From Phoronis australis (Eukaryota; Phoronida; Phoronidae), in assembly GCA_002633005.1 (NCBI GenBank), contig NMRA01000286.1, positions 422,503 to 486,502 on the forward strand: DNA of 64,000 nucleotides. Direction: 5' to 3'. This document shows, in pieces, positions 49,001 through 58,900 of this stretch (position 1 is the stretch's first letter; every line of letters begins with the position of its first letter). Below the pieces are notes generated by a model, which worked only from the letters and a program-made list of their open reading frames with translations, was not told the origin of the DNA and made no database searches. The translations under genes were made by a program, and so were the position numbers.

Positions 49001-51884
49001 CAGCGTCCGATTTGACGAACATCAGCTCGACAAAAGCGACAACTGTGGCAACTTCAAACGCAACCTCGCTCCAAAATTTGCGACACTTTCTATGCTTTAC
49101 AACAAAGTTATAGGCCAATAGAGCTTTCTCAGAACATGTTGGCACGGAAATATGTCTCGCTAAAAAAAAAAAAAATCAGAATTAAACTAGCTGATAAAGG
49201 ATCAGCTGTTGTTATAATGGATAAACAGATATATATTGACGAGGCTCTCCGGCAACTTAAAGACACAACATACTACAAACTTTCAGAAAATAATCCCAAC
49301 ACGAAGCATAGCAACATTATAACAAACTATTTTGAATGCTTTTCACTGTGGTCACATTGACAAAGACACCAAAAACTATCCCATTCCTAATAATGCTCAA
49401 TCTAGTCGCTTTTATCTCTTTCCTAAAATCCACAAAGAAGGTAATCCTGGACGCCCAAAATATAGCTAGCGACAACTGCACTACTGAAAAAATTTCTCAG
49501 TTTGTCGAGTACCATCTTCAGCAGTTTGTCCCCACCCTTCCTTCATGTGTTAAAGATACAAATCATTTTCTTAATATAATTAAGAACATCACCGATTTGC
49601 CCAAAACTGTCCTCCTAGTTATTCTTGATGTTAAAAGCTTATACACTAATATTCCTCAACATGAAGGCATAGAAGCCTGCATTAAATTTCTTAGTCAACG
49701 TAATAATCCTAATGTACCTACATCTTCCAATCACTCTCTTTTTGAACATGTACTTACCATGAATCACTTCGCCTTCCATAATAAATATTATCTCCAAATC
49801 TTAGGTATAGCTATGGGCCCTAGAGTTGCCCCTACTTTTGCGAACCTTTTTATGGGAAATCTTGAAAATAATTTCATCAAATCTTGCTTTGAAAAAACTT
49901 CTCTAGCTGAGGTACATTAGCGTCATTTTTATGATCTGGACCCATGACCCACAAAAATTACATGCATTCTTAGAAAATATTAACAAATTTCACCTCACAA
50001 TAACTTTCACCCACGACATTTCTCAAAATAAAATTTCAATTTTAGATGTCACTGTCATCTTTAGTAATGATGAACTAGAAACGGACTTATTCTGTAAAGA
50101 AACCGACAAACACCAATGTCTGTCATATCACTCATGTCACCCCTTTCACTGTAAGAAAAGCCTTCCATATAGTCTTGCACTTAGAATTCGTCGCATTTTT
50201 TCAGAAGAAACTTAATAACCGTTTAAAAGAATTCAAAATACTTACTTCAGCGTCATTTCCTCTTACATCTTATACACAAACAGTTTAACAAAGTCCGCTC
50301 AATCACAAGAAATGAATCTTTAAGAACAAAAGCCCACGATAATACTATTAATAGAATACCTTTCGTAACCATTTTCAATCCATGTTTAAACGGAATTAGC
50401 CACGTCTTCAGAAAGCACCTTTATACTCTGCCTATTTCCCCTCAAATGAAAAACCTATTTCCTCATCCACCAATAATTTCGTGGAGAAAATGTAAAAGCT
50501 CAAAAAATAATTTAGTTAGAGCAAAAATATGGGCTATAAAAACCAAGCTGACAAACTTATTGGCAACACACAATGTAACAAATTTAGATGCAAAATGTGT
50601 AAATTTATCAACGACAATACTTCCTTCCAGTCTTCTCAAACCAATGAACACTTCGAAATGAAGCATTACTCTGACTGCATCACCAACAATATCATTTATC
50701 TAATAACATGTAGAAGATGTTCCATTAAATATGTAGAACAAACTCAACATAATTTACGAACTCGGTTTCGCAATCATGGATTTAACATAATACATAAAAA
50801 CATTTCTGACACTGTAGGTAATCATTTCAATTCCAAAAAGCATAATCTACAAGATCTTTCTGTACAAATAATAGAGCTACTCCAATACCCCAGTCCCCTC
50901 ACACTTAAATTATATCCTTTACTTTTTCCGCAACAATGTATCATGTTCATTACGCCATATATCAGATGTCAATTGTCATATTGTGTTTGATTTTACTTTA
51001 TTTCTGTTTCTGTTGACGAATGATGTTATTATATCCGAAAATTTAAACGATCCAGTTTTATTGTTTTGTTTACATATATAATGTTTATATATATTTCAAA
51101 TGAGCGCATACATTCAAGAATGGTATGACTGGGGAGTTATTATAAATGAGATTTTTTTAATTATGAGTAGACCGTTAAGAATATTTATATCACCAGTACG
51201 AACTAACAAACGAATTTATTACCCTTATTTGAAATGACCTATCCGGCACAGCACTTTCCAGTGCAACCCATTGTAATTTGAAGACGGAGAATATTGAAGC
51301 AAATCATGGATGACATTTAGTTTCGGAATACGCTACAGACTTTGAAAAATGATATGACGATGACCCCATCTACCGAGCCTGATGTCATCAAACAAGTGTC
51401 ACTTGAATGCCTCTCCACAGACTAGCCTCGTTCCTTTGCCTCAAGATGACGCTGATCGGTTTAGCCATTAAACCGATCAGCCTCATCTTGAGGTTTTGAC
51501 TAAGCTCCTCCACAGACGTGCCTAAATATTATGGGTCTGTTTTGGCAGGACATATTTCAGTTTAGGTTCAAGTCGGCAAGTTCCTGCGTTCGGTTTCGAA
51601 TTCTGATATCTAACCGTTTGTTAATTTCTATAATGTACATGACAAATTCGCGTAGTTGCCTACATTCAATAACACTAGAACTATGCGCAATTTAAAAAAT
51701 TTTGTTCTGTTGTAGCATCGACACAGCAATTCATCTAGTGTCGTCGGGAAAGGTTGACGTAAAGCCGTTGATAAGAAACCGATTTCCACTGGAACAAGGC
51801 TTCGATGCGTTCAAGACAGTTGTAAACAAAACAGACGGAGTCATTAAAGCGATCATTTATTGCAATAAGGGAGATCTGCAATAA
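37002..51884 (+). CDS. SORD: Sorbitol dehydrogenase (L-iditol 2-dehydrogenase), complete, 8 exons
   Basis: This zinc-dependent medium-chain dehydrogenase oxidises sorbitol to fructose with NAD+ in the cytosol (polyol pathway). Exons: 37002-37061, 39430-39463, 40524-40688, 41917-42076, 43629-43813, 47290-47468, 48737-48861, 51716-51884. All are AG/GT-bounded and the phases join to 358 codons plus TAA, against about 357 in mammals. Expected catalytic zinc/water ligands are present: Cys43 (SVGICGSDV), His68-Glu69 (QGHEGSA) and Glu154 (GALVETLSV). The Rossmann motif is CGAGPIG (177-183), with Asp202 after the second strand fitting NAD preference. Unlike mammalian SORD it also keeps four cysteines (98, 101, 104, 112; C-x2-C-x2-C-x7-C), the structural-zinc lobe of ADHs. 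The start is the first ATG, giving NNLALFLVAPGQMEI like mammalian NNLSLVVHGPGDLRL. A related MDR polyol dehydrogenase is possible. Confidence 0.95.
37786..38400 (+). mobile_element. Gypsy-type LTR retrotransposon remnant (gag end, zinc knuckle, protease start)
   Basis: In SORD intron 1, plus strand. About 37786-37960 encodes a frame-broken Gag segment (RDYVAQLRKLSQHCK, then DRLVCALRNDIA) with internal stops. About 38030-38160 has a CFWC-type zinc knuckle. Next comes a segment typical of Gypsy retropepsins (NRVKTDRGIVWLEVDGQLLF), but the catalytic D-T/S-G is degraded to VDTRC. No reverse transcriptase, integrase or LTRs were found. This is a dead fragment. Confidence 0.7.
41200..41540. repeat. 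Dispersed repeat, copy C
   Basis: This copy lies in SORD intron 3. It begins with CTCAAGTGCATTATGGTCTA, contains GCTACAAACTCTAGTAAAAA and TTTCAAGTAATAACTCCAAA, and ends near GTTCGCACAAAAGTAGAGTAG. It matches copies A and B piecewise. No open reading frame was noted. Confidence 0.45.
43400..43470 (+). mobile_element. LINE reverse-transcriptase scrap
   Basis: In SORD intron 4, the short stretch FLDLSKAFDTSNPSILL is the catalytic motif A region of non-LTR reverse transcriptases (usual form xLDLSKAFDTVNHxILL). The flanking translation (43320-43571) degenerates on both sides and no other RT block is recognisable. Probably an ancient LINE fragment. Confidence 0.55.
44085..45570. repeat. ACGCGT / AAACGAGTA-rich repeat field in SORD intron 5
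   Basis: Recurrent motifs on both strands include CTTAAACGAGTACATTTCTACGCGTT, AAATGTACTTA, GTACGCGTACTGAAT and CCAAAGGGTTCTTAAACG (near 44095 and 45245; GGAGCCCCTTGG near 45560). The ends carry similar AA(C/G)GAGTA blocks. It looks like one or more nested non-autonomous elements. A 170-codon minus-strand frame (44339-44851) lies inside, but I recognise no protein in it. Confidence 0.5.
45086..45228. repeat. ~19-bp minisatellite (ACAGATTATAGGTACGCGT)
   Basis: Six to seven imperfect units of ACAGATTATAGGTACGCGT, degenerating at the left into GTACTGAAAGACAGTACGCG. Confidence 0.75.
46373..46510. repeat. Short TIR element with internal duplication and G-runs
   Basis: The left end ATGGGCGGCGCAGCACTGAAA is mirrored by GGTGCTCCGCCCAT at the right. 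The block CATGGGCGATGCAGCACTAA repeats ~65 bp into the element, each copy followed by AATAAGTGGG and a long G run. Confidence 0.55.
47636..48125 (+). repeat. Three-copy tandem repeat, 157-bp period
   Basis: Units start GGATATGTGCA(A/C)GAGAGA at 47638, 47814 and 47971. Copies 2 and 3 are offset exactly 157 bp; copy 1 has ~20 extra bases after AGAGATCTG. Copies 1 and 2 are nearly identical from GTCGTCATGAGAAGACGC onward, so the duplication is recent; copy 3 diverges. Because 157 is not a multiple of three, each copy shifts the frame, so it is not a protein repeat. It lies in SORD intron 6. Confidence 0.85.
49140..50990 (+). mobile_element. Degenerate Penelope-like element (reverse transcriptase plus GIY-YIG endonuclease)
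   Basis: In SORD intron 7. RT blocks in order: LADKGSAVVIMDKQIY (~49180), FYLFPKIHKEGNPGRP (~49410), VILDVKSLYTNIPQHEGI (motif A, ~49620) and GIAMGPRVAPTFANLFMG (motif B, ~49805). Motif C follows at 49910-49930, then FHLTITFTHDISQNKISILD. At about 50680-50860 is a GIY-YIG-type domain (YLITCRRC then IKYVEQTQHNLRTRFRNHG) preceded by a CNKFRCKMC cysteine cluster, the order seen in Penelope-like elements. At least three frame changes split it, and motif C lacks both catalytic aspartates (RYISVIF). An inactive copy; the 5' end was not defined. Confidence 0.85.
51439..51493. repeat. 25-bp hairpin, one mismatch, 5-nt loop
   Basis: Arms 51439-51463 (CCTCAAGATGACGCTGATCG...) and 51469-51493 pair with a single mismatch around loop GCCAT. 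It lies in the last SORD intron, 220 bp before the final exon. Confidence 0.8.
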
Positions 51885-52292
51885 GTGCATCCCTTGGTTT
51901 TTCTTAAAATCCTGCTTGTGTCGTTGGGGGCTACATTCAATCTCGTCAATTCTATCGTAGACTCCGGTGACCTAAAGACGTGAATATAAGCATAAAAAGT
52001 AGCTGATTGTCATACTACCCAGTGTCCGTCAGCAACTGCTCATGTGATGTCATGGACATTTATCAGCCTTCACAAATATACGTGTTCTTCCAGTCTTAGC
52101 CCGTGTTTTTCTCCGTAAGCAGAGTTTTGAAACGGTCGCTCATATCGCCGGCCATTTTGAATGAGGCCCTAAAGTCGTGACCGTTTCGTTTAGACGGAAA
52201 TGCACGAAGTAAGGCCACACAAATCAACTACAGTGCTTACAGTTATTCTAGACGACCTAAAAACGCATTGCATTGTTTATCAGTTCAGTTGA

Positions 52293-52298
52293 AATAAA
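52293..52298 (+). terminator. SORD: Candidate poly(A) signal of SORD
   Basis: An AATAAA hexamer about 410 nt downstream of the TAA. The true cleavage site cannot be confirmed from sequence. Confidence 0.4.
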
Positions 52299-53109
52299 TA
52301 GTTAATATGTGTTTTGCACCCAATTCCGATATGCGGTAGACGTTTTCAATGAGGATGTTAACGTAAAACGTAAAGAAACCAGGTTCAATTATCTCACTGT
52401 ACTTTATTGCTTTCATTGGCTTAACAAAACTTGATCGACCCTGGGACATTTTGATACATTGTTCAAGCTACCCCTGGAGCGCGTGTTTGAGCAAATCTGA
52501 ACGATGTATATTTGCGAAAATATATTCTGAAAATGCACAAAAAGTGGATTAGTGAAATATGCATGAGCTGTCTACAACATCTCTCGTGGCGCTTTTTATT
52601 GCCCATCTTTCCAGAGGTTATTATTTTATCTTTATGTTATTTGTACACTCATATTTCTGTACCTTATCAGTCATAATAAATGACCTTATATCGCCGAAAC
52701 TCGGTCTTCTTCGTATCTCTGGAAACGGAGCTTGAGACGCACCTATTATTTTCGGGACATATTCCGAACATAAATGATATTTCACCCGTTAAATATATTT
52801 ATGTGAGAATATGGACTCGTCCCATTTATACCCCCATCTTTCGGACTGGTCCATTAACCCCTTGTGTAGATTCGCATGCAGTCCTCCTGCACTCGAGAAT
52901 TCATGGACCGATTAATAACAGTCATGAATCTCCACCAACTTTTCATAATATGAAGGCGACTTGTGGAACCCTCGTTTTTTATAGGTGAAATTGGAATGCG
53001 ACAGGCTTTAGTTTTTAAAAAAAAGTTTGTAGTTTCAGTATCTTCAAGGTTACGACCAGAAAATCAAACTTTAGCTTAAAACAATAAGGATTTCAAGAAG
53101 GGTTTTTTA

Positions 53110-53520
53110 AATATTGTACAGTCGTTTTTGGTGACCTTGGCCTCATTTCCAGAGTAATAGCGAGTATTGACTTGAACTTAGAAAATGTTGGCGCAATATC
53201 TCAAGGAGAGACCTTTAGATTTTGTTCACATTTTGTACCTAGGTGGATTTGGGGCATCTCCAGGCGCCAGTCGAGTGTTGACGACCTTTGGATCCCGGGA
53301 AGGGAGTTTCAGATTCAGTTCAAAGTTTGTTCCACTGTGCATGCAGGTCATCTCCATGAGCTAGTCAATTTTTGGTGACCTTGTCATCATTTTCAAGGTC
53401 ATAGTGAGAAATTTAAATGTTTTCGAGATAACTCAAGCTTTACATTTTGTTCATATTCTGCCCTGAGGTGTACTAGGAGGGAGCATCTCCATGCGCCAGG
53501 CGATTTTGGCGACTGCCATA
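53110..53520. repeat. Degenerate ~220-bp tandem repeat (GGTGACCTTG...CATTTTCAAGGTCATAGTGA type)
   Basis: Two diverged units share, in order: TTTTTGGTGACCTTG, TCATTT(C/T)CA(A)GG/AG, ATAG(C/T)GAG, TTTTGTTCA(C/T)ATT, GCATCTCCA(G/T)GCGCCAG and CGA. This kind of repeat is common in marine invertebrate genomes. There is no coding sign. Confidence 0.6.
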
Positions 53521-55898
53521 ATTTTCTAGTTCATGATGCACTCTATTAAAGTTCATTTTAATGGGACATTTCCTCATTTGAAGATTTTGAGAATTGTTAT
53601 CGTCGGTATGATCATTTCCAGATATACTGAATATGCTGTTCTAAAGATAGTTGGTGTGATAGTGGACAAAAAGGTCTATCAGAGAGAATGCATAGCGGTG
53701 CACTACTTAGCAAAAATTCTGATTTTGTTGTTATAAGATGTTATACATTCTTAGAGAACGATTATTTCTTTTCAATTTTTTAATAAAAATAAAATCATTT
53801 GCTATACTGATCTACTTACCTAAGTACACTGAAAAACAACTACACGGTCACAGAAATTCCCAACAATCCAAATGACGGCATTTCGACGCCAAGGTAATAG
53901 ATGTTTGCCCAACCATTCAGCTCGCCAGGGGAGGTGACCACGCAAAGCGTATGTTTAGTAACAGCGGCAAACAAATCTCAGACCACTTACAAATACTGCT
54001 TGGTTTTTAAAAATAGTGTGAATTCTGTGTAATTATATATTACGAAATTTGTAAAATATTTTTAAAATGTGTGAAGGAAAACAGTGTGGAAGGAATGATC
54101 AATTCCAATGAAAATATCAGTTGGTCCGATGACCGTTGTCTTAAAGTGTCATGCTGAACTCAACATAAATTGCGGAGAAAGTCGTTCTCACGGATCAAAT
54201 CTTTATGGATCAAATCTTACTCTGTGAAGTCAGAGAGGGTGGAAATGCAATAAATGGTAATATCTTGGGTAATCATTAAGCGGTAAATACATCTCATCGT
54301 TCAACAGTAGGATATAAATAAACCACGGCAAGGTTGTGAACATTACTGATCATGCGCGCACCCATAGGGAAGGGCGCGAATTTTTTAGTATGCGAACCTT
54401 TTACTAAAAAAAGAAAACGGGGTACGTTCAGAGCTATGAGTTGTGCATTTGTTCTTGCCTTTTGAGTGGACTTTTCTCTGCTTTTTCGGACTTTTTGTTT
54501 CTCTAAGGCGAACCTTTATGCCTACTTCGCCAAATTGAGGGGCTCGTTGGAGCTCCCGTACCCCCCTGGATGCGCGCATGCTGATAATCGATAACTTTGC
54601 TATCTGTATTTGCTCAATAACATCGGTTGTCTCGAACCCCATGGACAAAACCTTTTTCAAGCAATGCACCATGAGCATAACATACAATTTTTGAGAACAA
54701 GCAGATTGCAAGTTTTCAAGTTTAATTTTGAATTTCTTGTAATGGTCAACCAGAAATTGAACGGACACAAACAACATTTTCATTATATTGCAGTTAGGAA
54801 TGATAGTGCTTGAGAGACGAACACCTACAAGCCAATCACATACAGTTACTCTCAAATAAAAGAACTCTGAGACCTCTCAAATATAACAGGCTCATACGCT
54901 AAAAATTACGTGAAAGAGGCACAATGAAATTCAAACTATTCTTGTCTTGACACATTTTCCAATTGTAGTTGCCCCAACAAAACAGAAAAAGGTCATGTCA
55001 ATGTATCACAAATCACGATTTCCAACTAAAAGAAACACCATTGTTAAAAGCTTGATCGTTTTAAGGAATCTTAGGCAAGGGAAACAAGTTAAAAATCAAG
55101 TCTCCATTGCGCAGTAAGTAATCTTCAACAATTAAATTTCTCAATGTGACCCCTGTGTTTAATGGATCTCATGACTGCATCAGGGGACCAATTGAAGCTT
55201 TTCCAACGTCACGTGACTCAAATATCCGGTCTTACAGCTGAACCTTGTCTTGATCTACCAGTGGAAACGAAGAAGCATCGCGGGTATCCATATGTTTCTT
55301 TTTATCAACCTTATCTCTGGAAACAAAAAAACAACATGAAATGAGATTCATCTATAATAATGTATTAGGGAAAAAGGTGGTCTACTCGTCTTTCTTGGCA
55401 TTTTAACAATGTTTTTTTTTACAATGCTCTAGTCGGTCTCAGCGGATACTAAAGCTTTCCGCCCCTCAAGAACAGGCACACAAGGGCGTACACCTTGGTT
55501 TGTTGTCTATCATTGCCTGAGTGGAGGATTGTCTTTATCAAAACGAATCCTTGACATTATTGGGAGGGAAGGTTGAATGCAGTAAGTTTAAAATACTCCG
55601 AGTATACTCACGAAACACTCAGTGACGTATAATGTTAGTCAATGGTAATTTCTTGCAGAAATTGACAAAAACGCCACATTTTTGGGGGCGAGACGGGAGT
55701 TTGCTATAATAAGCTACAGGGCGTATATTCGGAAAATGTAAATTTTCATCTTTCTGAAACAAAAACTAAAAGCCTAGGCAAACTTTCTGAAACAGAGGTC
55801 CTATAAACAGAAAATGTGCCAGCGGCATATTGATAGGGACTAATGACCAATATGCGATATTAAGGGAGCATGTGGTACCATCGACATCATTTGCTAAG

Positions 55899-55904
55899 TT
55901 TATT
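55899..55904 (-). terminator. Candidate poly(A) signal of the SLC22 gene
   Basis: AATAAA on the minus strand, ~90 nt past the TGA, consistent with 56207-55995 being the terminal exon. Confidence 0.5.
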
Positions 55905-55994
55905 GTACAAATAAGCCAAAAACGTGTCGAACCGTACGCCCGGTTTCTATTGAAACCTGAAACCTTGTCTTCGATGGGCACTCGCTGATACCGT

Positions 55995-58900
55995 TCAGTT
56001 TGGGAAACCCCGTGAGCTCTTCGTTTTATTGTTAACTATTGGACTACTATACCTGCAGCGTAATCGAATAGCGTTGATCTCTTCGGCATCTTCCACTGTG
56101 TCCACCAATGGGCGCTCGTACGTTTCCGGAACAAGCAAGGCCAAAACAGCCAGCAGGAGGAGACTAGACCCAAAGACGACGTAGGGTAATCTTCTCGACG
56201 TCTCAGCCTACAAAAAATGCATGCTAACGATTTTCTGGTTATTGTAAGTGCTCTTTCATTTGCTTGCCTAAACTTTTTCGCCGATCCCTTTCCGTTAATG
56301 TCCGTGTAGGGCCGACAGTCATAGCACAGGCACCTTTAATCAGCCCTCAACTATACACCAAATAAAGAGAAAGGTACACAGCTGCCTCCCGTTCAGTAAC
56401 GCTAGGACCTCGTTAAAAAGCAAGACTTCGCGAGATTACGTGATATATTTCAGTGTATTTTAAGTGAGAGCACGTGACTAAAACTAGATTTAAGCTAGGT
56501 CCTAGCGTAGGTCCTAGCGTAGGTCCTAGCGTTACTGAACGCACGCCCGCTATCCAATGTGGCCGCCTGTCGGGCACTTCCGGAATAACATGTTTGGAGT
56601 TATTACGGAAGTGCCCGGCAGATGGCCATATTGGATAGTAGTTGTATACCTTTCTCTTTATTTAGTGTATAGTTGAGGGCTGATTAAAGGTGCCTGTGGT
56701 CACAGTAACCTGACGTTCATAATAATACTGGGGTCTTGCCTCAGGGTGCATTTTGAAGTATTCTGTTATTCTTTTGGGTCGCGTTTTAACCAGTTTGAAA
56801 TAGTTTTAGGACTCCAGTGTGTTGCTACGCAATGCGTTTCAGTGATCACACTCCGCAAAGTAGGCCTAAGCTCTATGAACAAAATCGGTAAATCCTGGAA
56901 CAGCAGCTACACTTCCTACCGTAAAAATATATATGACCGTCCCAAGGGGGATGGGGCGGTGAGACATTGGCGGGGATAAAGTGCTAAGGGAAAACTCCAA
57001 CCCAAGGAATGCGAACGTAATAATGGATCGATCTCTCTTTAGCAAATCTGTTTCCTGTCAGACCTTGTCACGCGCCGACTTCAGGGTTCCGTGACGTTTA
57101 CTTGTTTTCATATTCTGGAGATTCATGGGTTTTTTAGTTTATCCCTTGGAATCCGGATGAAGAAACACCAATAAAAGTAATTCTAGGCTGGTGCGACACC
57201 ACGTGGTCGGTTTTGAAACACCCTGCCTATCTCCTTCCCAAAAGAATTACTACAGCGACCGATAACATTAGCCTTACCATCAAAACGACGAAGGGAGAAA
57301 GCATGGCCCCAATTCTTGCCCACATGGATCCAATACCCAGTCCAGTTGTCCTGATGGGAGTTGGGTACACCTCAGTCGTGTAAACATACATTAAGGCGAA
57401 CATGAGCCCATTGGCCATTTGTCCTATGAGCGTCAGCACCAGGCTGGCTGTGGAGGCACCTTGAGTGGAAACATTTGTACCATTTAGATCTTTGGAAGTA
57501 ACCATCGTCTTTTTACTCGCATATGCCTTGGTCAAGTATTTTTAGTTCATCGTTGCAACTTATGCGAAGCATTTTGTATTACTAACTTGCCAGACGTAAA
57601 GAGCTTACTGACATTGTTATGTGGCAGCTGGCTAACAGAGAGCATAGTTCCTACTCAGCGCCAAGGTTAAATGACACAGCTTCATATTCAGGGAATTGTG
57701 GGTAAAACGCTCGGCTTTGCAGAGTTTCTTTTTTTCCAAAAGTTGTGTCATCAGCATGCAAAATAATGATTTCTCTTTCGTTTTTACCAGAAAACTACCG
57801 GTACGCAGTGAAGCTGTTTTACATATAGGCCACTTTCAGTTGTATTCTCGATTCTACATCAGCTTTCTTGAAAATCAAATTTTATAATTCCTCGCTGGCG
57901 AGTTAAGGATATCTCCAACCTTATTCACAAAAATTGTCTAGCAAAATACCTTATCTTCATTCTCGGGGAACTTCAAATACAAAATATATATTGCATAGCG
58001 AGAAAAAAAGATTGCGAGTGAAAGTTGTAATAGCTAACATTGTTAGGGATTGTATAGGTTATGTGTACCGAAAACAAGTTTTCACCGAATAATTAACCGA
58101 AGACTTTGAGATTTTCACTTGTCCCAGTTTAATCGGCTTTTTCTCGGCTTCAGCAAATCGACTTTATTTGAAATTAGGAACACTAGTTCTCGAAAACGGC
58201 TCGATGGATTTCGCTGAAACTTTTCAAACTTAATGTTTAGTCTTGAATTTCAAAAACTCTTTTAGGATTTTTGATATAAATTCCCAGTTTTTGCGTAATG
58301 TGACAAAGACGAATACGACTTCAAATTGTTTACAAAAATACCTTACGTTTTTGCGAGTTGATTCGTCACAGAAACCAAACGAACAGACTTATCGAAAATA
58401 CCTAACAGCGTTTTTGAGGTAACAGGTGAAGTTTTCATTTAAAAAAGGTTTCATTGAAATCGACCGAGGGGTTATTTTTACTATGAATGTACCTTTCTTA
58501 AAATGAAATTTTAACTTAAAAAAATTTTCAAGTAAAAATAATAATGGAGCATAAATACAAAAAGTGTATTTATATATCCTGGTTTTTTGTTCTTTCAGAA
58601 AATATATACTTTTACTAGTTGACAAAGCTTAGTTTTTTGATATACGAATTAGAATGGAGACCACTAAATAAGGTTCGAGATAACCTTAAGTCAATAGCCA
58701 TTAAGCATGACTTTGAGGTCTTACCGTCCGTAGCGATGGCTACCATGGCTGTTGACGTGCCAGCAATTAGTGCAAAGGAAATCAACGAGTAGCGACGTCT
58801 CATATAGTTGGCCACGCAAATAATTGGAAGCCTGCCGATCTGGACGAGGCTCAAAAGTATGAAGTTCAAATAGATGTTGCCGAATAGGTTACCGACGTTG

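Larger units (their letters stand above)
51885..55994. other. Intergenic, SORD to SLC22 (convergent 3' ends)
   Basis: It contains the SORD 3' UTR, a degenerate tandem repeat (53110-53520) and the SLC22 poly(A) signal. Open frames such as 54385-54855 (minus, 156 codons) show no recognisable family. Otherwise nothing is seen. Confidence 0.6.

Noticed and set aside
54385-54855. 156-codon open frame on the minus strand.
   Set aside because: No family resemblance, no splice context and no conserved motif; probably chance.
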